Source: Verrucomicrobiaceae bacterium (lineage in GTDB: Bacteria > Verrucomicrobiota > Verrucomicrobiia > Verrucomicrobiales > Verrucomicrobiaceae). From it: a DNA stretch of 6,778 nucleotides. A program made the position numbers and the translations under genes. Shown piece after piece: positions 1 through 5,278 of the stretch. The stretch is from NCBI GenBank assembly GCA_947463285.1, contig CANHTV010000205.1:1-6778 (forward strand), written 5' to 3'. The stretch's first letter is position 1, and each line of letters opens with the position of its first letter. Under the pieces are notes generated by a model, which did not search any database, was not told the DNA's origin, and saw only the letters and a list, made by a program, of their open reading frames with translations.

Positions 1-148
1 ACTCCCGGTGATAATCCTGCAAGGCCCGTCTGGGTGGTGAGGCCAGTTCGCCACCTGCCCAAAGACAGGTACCGATGATGATCAGCAAAAGCGCAGAGAT
101 AAAGAGCGCCATGAAACGAAGTGAGAGAAACGACCGGAGGCCACGCAT
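1..148 (-). CDS. N-terminal fragment of a membrane-anchored or secreted protein (partial, runs off left edge)
   Basis: An ATG at 148-146 on the minus strand opens a frame that stays open to the window edge, giving about 49 residues. The protein begins with a basic stretch (MRGLRSFLSLRF), followed by a strongly hydrophobic segment at about residues 13-31 (MALFISALLLIIIGTCLWAG), then a polar part containing ASPPRRALQDYHRE. This is the layout of a signal peptide or signal anchor, so the mature part should lie outside the cytoplasm. The gene starts 25 bp after the kinase stop codon on the same strand, which suggests co-transcription. A second ATG at residue 13 (112-110) would keep the hydrophobic segment but lose the basic N-terminus, so the first ATG is preferred. 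The residues after the hydrophobic segment remind me faintly of alpha/beta-hydrolase-like proteins of Verrucomicrobiota, but too little is visible to name a function. Confidence 0.6.
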   Translation of the reverse strand, partial: MRGLRSFLSLRFMALFISALLLIIIGTCLWAGGELASPPRRALQDYHRE

Positions 149-173
149 CGCAGGAAAGGACAGGGGATTCGTC

Positions 174-2603
174 TCAATCCTCCGCGCGTGCTGTTTGGCC
201 ACTGGGGCTGAGGAGGATGCGGAAGCCGATGTCTGGCTGCTGATCACTCACCCGCACTTGGCGGCGGTAGGAGGCGAGAAGTTCATTGGGCAGCCTTGTG
301 GTGTAGGCACCGCCACGCACGACGCCTTCATTGGCATCGCCAGCCCAGCTATCTGAAACCCATTCCCAGACATTGCCGGCGAGGTCGAAGAGCTGGCTGC
401 GTGTGTCGATGCGGAAGCTGGCCACCTTGCTGGGGCCGGGAAAACCGTCGTTGTAGCCTTGAATGGATTTTTTGCCGCCAGGGTCGGCGGATTGATCCAG
501 AAAATTGCCCGTTTTGGCTGGCGGCACAGGCGTGAAACCCCAGGGATAAAAGCCGCCGATGCGGCCGCTGCGCTCTGCGGCGGTGGCACCGATTTCACGC
601 GGCAGATTGGCGGCCATGCTCCACTCGTCATCGGTGGGCAGACGATACTCTTGATCAGGATCAAGCATGCCTTTGCTGCGCTCGCGCTCGGTCAGCCAGC
701 GGCAGAATTGCTCGGCCTCACTGCGTGTGACGTGGGTTACGGGTAACTCCGGGTCCAGTCCGAGCTGTCGTGCCGGGACCGGTGCCTGGCTGGTGCTGAG
801 GGCAAACTCGGCAAAGTCACCCCGCCGTGTCTCGATGGTGGCGATGAGCGTGCGCCCGAGTGGCACGAGCTTAATGCCGAGGCTGTTTTCCCAAGTTTTT
901 CCATAGACCACGGCGCCCGTGGCTCGCAGACGGAGGTTAAAGGTGAGCGACTGGCCCTCCTTCAGGCTGCCTTTGACGATCTCGGACTTGTAGCCGGGCA
1001 GGCGCACTTCGTAGTTAAACTGATCCGCCCGGTTGCGATCCAGCTTCAGCGGGGTGCGGCCCAGCAGCGTGCTGCCGCTATACACTTCAGCCGCAGGCGG
1101 GGTGCTGCTGAGGTGGATACTGCCAAAAGCGACGCGCACGATCTCTGTGCGGATGGCTTGTCGGCCTGGGGTTGGCTTGATGTCCGTCTGGAATTTGATC
1201 GTCGTGGGCCGCCAGGCATACTCGTGGTCATTATCCAGGCGGCCGCTTTGGCGCTCACGTGCCGTCAGCCAGGCACAAAAGGCCGTGGCATCGGCAGACG
1301 GGACCATCACGCAGTTCAGGACGCGCTTATCCGTAGTGATGTGCGGAACCACATCAAAGGCCGCTGCCCGTAGAGACGACTCTAAAAAGCTACGGAACTG
1401 CGCCACCTCCACCGGAGCATCCGCGATATGCCGATCCTTGCTGTAGCTAAACCACTGGCCGTCGCGGTTTTGCCAGGGTTTACCCTTCAGCGGCTGGATC
1501 GGTGCTGGGGCTGGCTTCGTTGGCAGCGGCAGCTCATAGGCCCAATGATGGTCATACTTCGCCGCAGTGATGCCCGCCCCTGCGAGCAGCGAGCCGACGA
1601 GGGTGAAAACCGCCGCACGACTGAAGCGGCGGCTGAAGCTCTCCTGACGTTTTTCACCGACATGCTGGAGCGCCTCGGCAAAGTCACCCGCCGTCTGAAA
1701 ACGCTCCGCCAGATCAGGGGCGCAGGCTTTGCAAATCACGCGGTTCAGATCCAGCCAGAAGGGCCACTCCTCATCGCTGAGGTTGGATGGGATCTCAGGA
1801 AACTCCATCCGATCCTTCCCGCTGCTCATCTCATAGAGCACCTTGCCCAGGCTGTAGATGTCAGCCTGCGGCGTACCGGGGCCTTCAGGAGGCACAAAAC
1901 CCTCCGTGCCGACGAATGTGCGCTCACCCAGAGCCGCCACCAGGCCGATGTCCGCGAGCTTGCAGATGCCACCGCAGAAAATGATGTTGGACGGCTTGAT
2001 GTCCCGGTGTGTCAGCCCGCGATTGTGCATGTAGTGCAGCGCATCTGCGAGATAGACCCCGGCATCCCGGCAAAAGACCACATCGAGACGCCCGTGGCGC
2101 TTCATGTCCGTGCCCAGCGTGCGCGGCACATAGGTCTGCAAGCTCTCAAAGTTCGGTCCCTCCTCCGCGTCATCCGCCAGCTCCATGACGCAATAATAAA
2201 ACCCGCGTGCCTCATTCCAGCCCACATGCAGCACATGAACTAGGCAGGGATGCCCGCGTGAGATCGGCTCAAACTGCTGAATGCCCAGGAACTCGCGATG
2301 AAACGTCCTCGTCAGCTCGAAGTCCTCGCGCCAGACGATCTTCACCGCCCGGTAGGCTCCCGTCACACTTTGCGCCAGCCACACTTCACCATAGGCACCG
2401 GAGCCGATGCGCTTGATCAGCGTGTAGTCAGGGATCAAAATATCATCGCGATGCGAAGGTTGGCCGCCATCCATGGGACGGGGGCCTTTCGGACGCTGAG
2501 GAGGTGCAGGCAGCTCCACCTGCGTCTCCACATCTTGCGGGACGCCTTCCTCACCTAGCGCCTCAGCGTCAGGTGGTGGTGGGTGATAGGCGTCGTCAGT
2601 CAT
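174..2603 (-). CDS. Membrane-anchored Ser/Thr protein kinase with PEGA and FGE-sulfatase (SUMF1)-like domains
   Basis: The 809-residue protein starts at the ATG at 2603-2601 and ends with TGA. A proline-rich N-terminus (about 1-55) precedes a Hanks-type kinase domain (about 60-315): glycine loop GSGAYGEV at 67-74, ATP-binding Lys88 in AVK, catalytic HRDIKPSN at 199-206, magnesium-binding Asp218 in an ADIG (not DFG) motif, and PPE at 238-240. The essential residues are present, so it is probably active. A basic stretch and one transmembrane helix (about 330-348) follow, placing the kinase in the cytosol and the rest outside. The outer part holds an incomplete FGE-like segment (about 383-467), a PEGA domain (about 494-558) and a full-length FGE/SUMF1-like domain (about 563-797; GNVWEWVSDSW at 743-753, RGGAY at 763-767, GFRI at 793-796). 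It probably senses an extracytoplasmic ligand and signals by phosphorylation; the target is unknown. It is divergent from the ThuA gene. Confidence 0.93.
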   Translation of the reverse strand: MTDDAYHPPPPDAEALGEEGVPQDVETQVELPAPPQRPKGPRPMDGGQPSHRDDILIPDYTLIKRIGSGAYGEVWLAQSVTGAYRAVKIVWREDFELTRTFHREFLGIQQFEPISRGHPCLVHVLHVGWNEARGFYYCVMELADDAEEGPNFESLQTYVPRTLGTDMKRHGRLDVVFCRDAGVYLADALHYMHNRGLTHRDIKPSNIIFCGGICKLADIGLVAALGERTFVGTEGFVPPEGPGTPQADIYSLGKVLYEMSSGKDRMEFPEIPSNLSDEEWPFWLDLNRVICKACAPDLAERFQTAGDFAEALQHVGEKRQESFSRRFSRAAVFTLVGSLLAGAGITAAKYDHHWAYELPLPTKPAPAPIQPLKGKPWQNRDGQWFSYSKDRHIADAPVEVAQFRSFLESSLRAAAFDVVPHITTDKRVLNCVMVPSADATAFCAWLTARERQSGRLDNDHEYAWRPTTIKFQTDIKPTPGRQAIRTEIVRVAFGSIHLSSTPPAAEVYSGSTLLGRTPLKLDRNRADQFNYEVRLPGYKSEIVKGSLKEGQSLTFNLRLRATGAVVYGKTWENSLGIKLVPLGRTLIATIETRRGDFAEFALSTSQAPVPARQLGLDPELPVTHVTRSEAEQFCRWLTERERSKGMLDPDQEYRLPTDDEWSMAANLPREIGATAAERSGRIGGFYPWGFTPVPPAKTGNFLDQSADPGGKKSIQGYNDGFPGPSKVASFRIDTRSQLFDLAGNVWEWVSDSWAGDANEGVVRGGAYTTRLPNELLASYRRQVRVSDQQPDIGFRILLSPSGQTARAED

Positions 2604-2735
2604 TGAGCGGCTCTAAGGATAAGCAGTCGCGGCAGCAGACACAACACTCCTCTGCATCGGATTTAAAATTCATGCTTCTCGCTTTCAGACGTCAGGAATC
2701 CGCGCATCGTCACGTTCCTGTCTCTCGTCACCCGC
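2604..2735. promoter_or_regulatory. Divergent intergenic region between the kinase and ThuA genes
   Basis: These 132 bp separate two head-to-head genes, so promoters for both must lie here or overlap the gene starts. On the minus strand, TTGTGT (2644-2639) and TATCCT (2621-2616) are 17 bp apart and could be weak -35 and -10 boxes for the kinase. They would give a very short leader before its ATG. On the plus strand, an AT-rich patch (TTTAAAAT, about 2663-2670) could contribute to a -10 region for the ThuA gene, but no matching -35 is seen. No clear operator palindrome or ribosome binding site is visible before either start. Confidence 0.3.
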
Positions 2736-3542
2736 ATGAAATACACGCTTCTCCCGCTTTGCCTGCTCGCCCTCATCACCTGGGCTACCTTTGCTCAAGA
2801 CACGACCAAACCCGCACCCCTGAAGGTGCTCATGGTCACTGGCGGCTGCTGTCATGATTATACGAACCAGAAAATGATCCTAGCCGAGGGGCTCAGCGCC
2901 CGCGCCAACGTCGAGTTCACCATCGTTCATGAAGACGCCCCCAAGGGCAAAGATGAGCGCGAGCATCGCGTCAGCATTTATGAAAAAGACGACTGGGCCA
3001 AGGGCTACGACGTCGTGCTGCACAACGAGTGCTTTGGTAAAGTGACCGATGTCGCCTTCGTCGAGCGCATCGCCAAGCCTCACAAAGAAGGCGTCCCTGC
3101 TGTCATGCTGCATTGCTCCGCCCACAGCTACCGCGCAGCCGCCACGGATGAATGGCGCAAATGCATTGGTCAGACCTCCATGAGCCATGAGAAAAACCGC
3201 GACCTGCTCGTGAAAAATATCAGGCCTGAGCATCCCGTCATGAAAGGCTTCCCAGCCGAGTGGCTTGACCCCAAAGACGAACTCTACAAAAATGAAAAGC
3301 TCTGGGAAAACTTCGTCCCTCTGGCTCAGGCCTATGGAGAAGACACCAAGAAAGACCACGCCCTCGTTTGGGTAAACACCTACGGCACTGGTAAAGTCTT
3401 CGGCACCACCATGGGTCACAACAACGGCACCATGAGCCACCCCATATTCCTCGACCTTGTTGCTCGTGGCCTTCTCTGGTCCTGCGGCAAGCTTACCGAT
3501 GAAGGTAAACCCGCCCCCGGCTACGAGTCCCAACAAAAGTAG
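2736..3542 (+). CDS. Secreted ThuA-domain (class I glutamine amidotransferase-like) protein
   Basis: The 268-residue protein starts at the ATG at 2736 and ends with TAG. It has a typical signal peptide (MKYTLLPLCLLALITWATFA), with likely cleavage after Ala20, so it should be exported. The rest is one ThuA-like domain (about 28-252) with a flavodoxin-like, amidotransferase-type fold: first strand LKVLMVTGGCCHDY (29-42), YDVVLHNECF (91-100), VMLHCSAHSYR (123-133) where amidotransferases have the nucleophile elbow, EHPVMKGFP (165-173), DELY (181-184) and VWVNTYGTGKVFGTTMGH (211-228). These are family hallmarks. The name comes from ThuA of rhizobial trehalose use, but secreted ThuA proteins are common in Verrucomicrobiota and Planctomycetota, often linked to carbohydrate breakdown; the reaction is not established. 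No sugar-related gene is in the window, so the substrate cannot be inferred. It stands alone on the plus strand and converges on rplT. No Shine-Dalgarno motif precedes the start. Confidence 0.9.
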   Translation: MKYTLLPLCLLALITWATFAQDTTKPAPLKVLMVTGGCCHDYTNQKMILAEGLSARANVEFTIVHEDAPKGKDEREHRVSIYEKDDWAKGYDVVLHNECFGKVTDVAFVERIAKPHKEGVPAVMLHCSAHSYRAAATDEWRKCIGQTSMSHEKNRDLLVKNIRPEHPVMKGFPAEWLDPKDELYKNEKLWENFVPLAQAYGEDTKKDHALVWVNTYGTGKVFGTTMGHNNGTMSHPIFLDLVARGLLWSCGKLTDEGKPAPGYESQQK

Positions 3543-3573
3543 TCTCAGCGTTACTCCAAGCGCGATTCTGGTC

Positions 3574-3597
3574 GGTAAAATGATCTCGGGTAAAATG
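3574..3597 (+). repeat. Short tandem-like direct repeat GGTAAAATG x2
   Basis: The 9-mer GGTAAAATG occurs at 3574-3582 and again at 3589-3597, exactly 15 bp apart. Both copies overlap the 5' arm of the hairpin at 3578-3618. The second copy forms the top of the stem and the loop; the first contributes part of the base. Confidence 0.6.
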
Positions 3598-3618
3598 CTT
3601 TTTGCCCGAGAATCATTT
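3578..3618. terminator. Long hairpin downstream of the ThuA gene, possible terminator
   Basis: AAATGAT-CTCGGG (3578-3590) pairs with CCCGAG-ATCATTT (3605-3618), with one bulged A near 3611. The stem continues inward through TAAAA (3591-3595) and TTTTG (3600-3604), using one T-G wobble, leaving a TGCT loop. This is about an 18-bp stem, 36 nt after the ThuA stop codon, so it is well placed to end that transcript or protect its 3' end. Neither strand has a long T tract after the stem (the minus strand has only TTTTACC), so it is not a canonical intrinsic terminator. Confidence 0.5.
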
Positions 3619-3695
3619 CGAATGAGCTGACTGGTAACACGTCGGGTATTGTCAGGTGTTCGAGCGTGTTGAAAGCAACCCGAACGACTTATTAG

Positions 3696-3730
3696 TAAAC
3701 AAAACAGCCGGAACCTTGCGGCTCCGGCTG
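3696..3730 (-). terminator. Rho-independent terminator of the rpmI-rplT transcription unit
   Basis: Read on the minus strand, CAGCCGGAGCC (3730-3720) pairs with GGTTCCGGCTG (3715-3705) around a GCAA tetraloop (3719-3716). The single non-Watson-Crick position is a G-U wobble in the minus-strand RNA, so the 11-bp stem is continuous. It is followed directly by TTTTGTTTA (3704-3696). The stem begins 34 nt after the rplT stop codon. The hairpin plus U tract and its position make this a textbook intrinsic terminator. On the plus strand no T tract follows, so it should act only on the minus-strand transcript. Confidence 0.88.
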
Positions 3731-3764
3731 GATGATTGTTGGATCGAGTTTGGCTGTGCGCGGA

Positions 3765-4148
3765 TTAGGCAGCTTTCAGCTGGGCTGTCTTGCGCTCGAT
3801 GGCTTCTTTAGCCTGATTGACGATGGCTGCGAAAGCGGCGTCGTCAGTGATGGCAAGGTGGGAGAGGACTTTGCGGTCGATCTCGATGCCTGCAAATTTG
3901 AGGCCTTCCATCATGCGGCTGTAAGTGATGCCCAGGGGACGTGCCGCGGCATTGATGCGCTGGACCCAAAGGTTGCGGAAATTGCGCTTACGGACTTTGC
4001 GGTCACGGTAAGAATACGTCATCGCCTTGCGGACAGCGTCCTTGGCGTAACGGAAGTGGGTGGAACGGAAGCCGCGGAATCCTTTGGCTTTCGCGAGTGT
4101 CCTTTTGCGGCGTTTGCGGCTAGAGGGGGCGTTTGTGGCTCTTGGCAT
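3765..4148 (-). CDS. rplT: 50S ribosomal protein L20
   Basis: The 127-residue protein begins at the ATG at 4148-4146 and ends with TAA. L20 binds 23S rRNA early in assembly of the large subunit, and in several bacteria it represses its own operon. The sequence shows the family signature: a very basic N-terminal extension (RKRRKRTLAKAKGFRG, 11-26), then RDRKVRKRNFRNLWVQRINA (48-67), and the globular C-terminal part with GITYSRMMEGLKFAGIEIDR (73-92) and KVLSHLAI. It is slightly longer than the usual 115-120 residues because of a few N-terminal residues (ATNAPSS) and an Ala/Lys-rich C-terminal tail. It lies 122 nt downstream of rpmI, a wide spacing for this pair, and that spacer is highly structured. 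An A-rich stretch precedes the ATG instead of a Shine-Dalgarno motif. Transcription ends at the terminator at 3696-3730. Confidence 0.97.
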   Translation of the reverse strand: MPRATNAPSSRKRRKRTLAKAKGFRGFRSTHFRYAKDAVRKAMTYSYRDRKVRKRNFRNLWVQRINAAARPLGITYSRMMEGLKFAGIEIDRKVLSHLAITDDAAFAAIVNQAKEAIERKTAQLKAA

Positions 4149-4183
4149 TTTCTATTTTCTTGAGCAGGTTGTTGTTGAGGATT

Positions 4184-4240
4184 CGATGACCGGACTCACC
4201 TGGTCGTATGTCCCGCAAAGGGGACCAGTCCGGGCCATCG
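4184..4240 (-). ncRNA. Multi-layered hairpin in the rpmI-rplT spacer, candidate cis-regulatory RNA
   Basis: Four nested pairings stack on one axis (given in plus-strand letters): CGATG (4184-4188) with CATCG (4236-4240), CCGGAC (4190-4195) with GTCCGG (4228-4233), TGGTC (4201-4205) with GACCA (4223-4227), and CCC (4212-4214) with GGG (4220-4222) around a 5-nt loop. Asymmetric bulges of 5 and 6 nt lie on one arm. The minus-strand transcript, which carries rpmI and rplT, can form the same structure 35 nt upstream of the rplT ATG. L20 is known to regulate its operon through RNA structures in other bacteria, so autoregulation or attenuation is a reasonable guess. I do not recognise it as a known leader family. 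Confidence 0.5.
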
Positions 4241-4241
4241 T

Positions 4242-4260
4242 GGCCTCCGATGGGGAGGCC
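4242..4260 (-). ncRNA. Compact GC-rich hairpin just after rpmI
   Basis: GGCCTCC (4242-4248) and GGAGGCC (4254-4260) are a perfect 7-bp inverted repeat around a 5-nt loop. It begins 10 nt after the rpmI stop codon on the minus strand and directly precedes the larger hairpin at 4184-4240. No U tract follows, so it is unlikely to be a full intrinsic terminator. It could modulate transcription or stabilise the rpmI mRNA 3' end. Confidence 0.45.
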
Positions 4261-4270
4261 GTGGGGGCGA

Positions 4271-4486
4271 CTATCTGTGCGAGAACGGCATGTTCGCGAG
4301 GACGGCTGCCTTATCCACTTCTGCCACGAGGGCGACTTTGCCGAGATTACGTTTCCGTTTACGACTCTTGTTCTGCAGGATATGGCGCTTGCCTTGTTTA
4401 CGGCGAAGCACTTTTCCAGTCGCAGTGACTTTGAAGCGTTTTGAGACGGCTTTTCTCGTTTTGGCGATACCAGCGTTTTTGGACAT
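4271..4486 (-). CDS. rpmI: 50S ribosomal protein L35
   Basis: A 71-residue basic protein starting at the ATG at 4486-4484 and ending with TAG. The L35 signature is plain: SKRFKVTATGKVLRRKQGKRH (15-35), then NKSRKRKRNLGKVALV (39-54), which matches the family core, and a short C-terminus ending MPFSHR. L35 is a small component of the large ribosomal subunit. A GTG three codons upstream (4495-4493) would add MAP; the ATG is chosen because it gives a length closer to the usual 64-66 residues and needs no rare start codon. Compared with typical L35 there are a few extra residues (about 2-14) before the conserved KRFK. It precedes rplT as in most bacteria, but infC is not directly upstream: an ABC transporter ATPase gene is, 64 bp away. 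I see no convincing promoter in that gap, so transcription may come partly from the transporter genes or from a promoter inside the ATPase gene. Confidence 0.95.
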   Translation of the reverse strand: MSKNAGIAKTRKAVSKRFKVTATGKVLRRKQGKRHILQNKSRKRKRNLGKVALVAEVDKAAVLANMPFSHR

Positions 4487-4550
4487 AGGGGCCACGAAGA
4501 TGGCGGTTAATGCTGAATCGGCAAGACCTTTTACCGCTTTTATTCACAAT

Positions 4551-5255
4551 TTATGCCCGCTTTGCTTTTGCTCCTGGCTCGTCTTTCTCGATGACGCCAT
4601 CCCGCAGGCGGATGATGCGCGTGCTGCGCTCCACCATGCGCTCGTCATGGGTGACGAAAACGAGGGTTCGGCCTTGGGCGTTCAGCTCATCAAAGAGGCC
4701 AAGAATTTCCTGGCCTGACTTGCTGTCGAGGTTCCCCGTGGCCTCATCTGCCAGGATGACGAGCGGGCTGTTCGATAGGGCGCGGGCGATGGCGACGCGC
4801 TGCTGCTGCCCTCCGGAGAGTTCGGTGGGTTTATGATGGAGTCGATGACCAAGACCGACCTGATTGGCTAGTTCTTCGGCGACTTTGCGCATCTGGGCAT
4901 CGTCGGCACCGCCGTAATACATGGGGACAGCGATGTTTTCGAGGACGGTGAGCTGCTGGATGAGGTTGTAGCTCTGGAAGATGAAGCCCAGGTTGCGATT
5001 CCGGGCTGCCGAGAGGTCGTCGTCGTTTAGAGTGGCGACGTTTTGGCCTCCCAGGAAGTAGTCTCCCGAGGTCGGCTGATCAAGGCAACCGAGGAGATTC
5101 AGCAGGGTGGATTTGCCACAGCCTGAGGGGCCCATGATGGAGACATACTCACCGGGATAGATGTCCAAGGATACACCTTGGAGCACTTGGCTGAGGACGT
5201 CCCCCATCTGGTAGGACTTGCGGATGTCCCGCAGGCTGATGATCGGATCAGGCAC
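4551..5255 (-). CDS. ABC transporter ATP-binding protein, MacB/LolD family
   Basis: A 234-residue ATPase starting at a GTG (5255-5253) and ending with TAA. All nucleotide-binding motifs are intact: Walker A GPSGCGKST (42-50), Q-loop Gln94 in FQSYNLI, signature LSGGQQQR (146-153), Walker B VILADE with catalytic Glu171, D-loop GNLD (174-177) and switch His203 in VTHDE. The NLLGCLDQPTSG stretch after Walker A and FIFQSYNLIQQLTVLENI are typical of the LolD/MacB (FtsE-like) group, which works with FtsX-type permeases and drives efflux or lipoprotein release mechanically from the cytosolic face. The length is normal. It follows the adaptor gene after 23 bp and surely belongs to its system. No permease gene follows; rpmI is next. 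The start is fixed by the lack of other plausible codons in the short gap, although no Shine-Dalgarno motif is seen. A short Lys/Ala-rich tail ends the protein. Confidence 0.95.
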   Translation of the reverse strand: MPDPIISLRDIRKSYQMGDVLSQVLQGVSLDIYPGEYVSIMGPSGCGKSTLLNLLGCLDQPTSGDYFLGGQNVATLNDDDLSAARNRNLGFIFQSYNLIQQLTVLENIAVPMYYGGADDAQMRKVAEELANQVGLGHRLHHKPTELSGGQQQRVAIARALSNSPLVILADEATGNLDSKSGQEILGLFDELNAQGRTLVFVTHDERMVERSTRIIRLRDGVIEKDEPGAKAKRA

Positions 5256-5278
5256 GAGGTGCGAAGGAGGGCAGGGGC

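Noticed and set aside
216..377. Variable region of a diversity-generating retroelement target (FGE/C-lectin-like C-terminus)
   Set aside because: The fold is suggestive, but no reverse transcriptase, template repeat or adenine-rich variable segment is seen in the window.
1428..2243. A 271-codon open frame on the plus strand opposite the kinase domain
   Set aside because: It lies wholly antisense to a kinase with intact catalytic motifs, has no recognisable domain, and is rich in Arg, His and Ala, as expected from the complement of GC-rich coding sequence.
2880..3536. A 218-codon open frame on the minus strand opposite the ThuA gene
   Set aside because: It is antisense to a gene with a signal peptide and clear family motifs. 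Its Gly/Val/Phe-rich sequence resembles a mirror of the sense codons and no family is recognised.
3732..4163. Plus-strand open frame opposite rplT
   Set aside because: The opposite strand encodes unmistakable ribosomal protein L20; the plus frame is its shadow.
4190..4233. Intrinsic terminator between rpmI and rplT
   Set aside because: The hairpins are strong, but no run of U follows on the minus strand, and rplT needs to be transcribed. A regulatory structure is a better reading.
4487..4495. GTG start adding three residues to L35
   Set aside because: The ATG at 4486 gives a length closer to the family and uses the common start codon. The GTG cannot be fully excluded.
4496..4550. Promoter for rpmI in the gap after the ATPase gene
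   Set aside because: The gap has AT-rich patches, including TTGTGAATAAAAG on the minus strand, but no -35/-10 pair with acceptable spacing.
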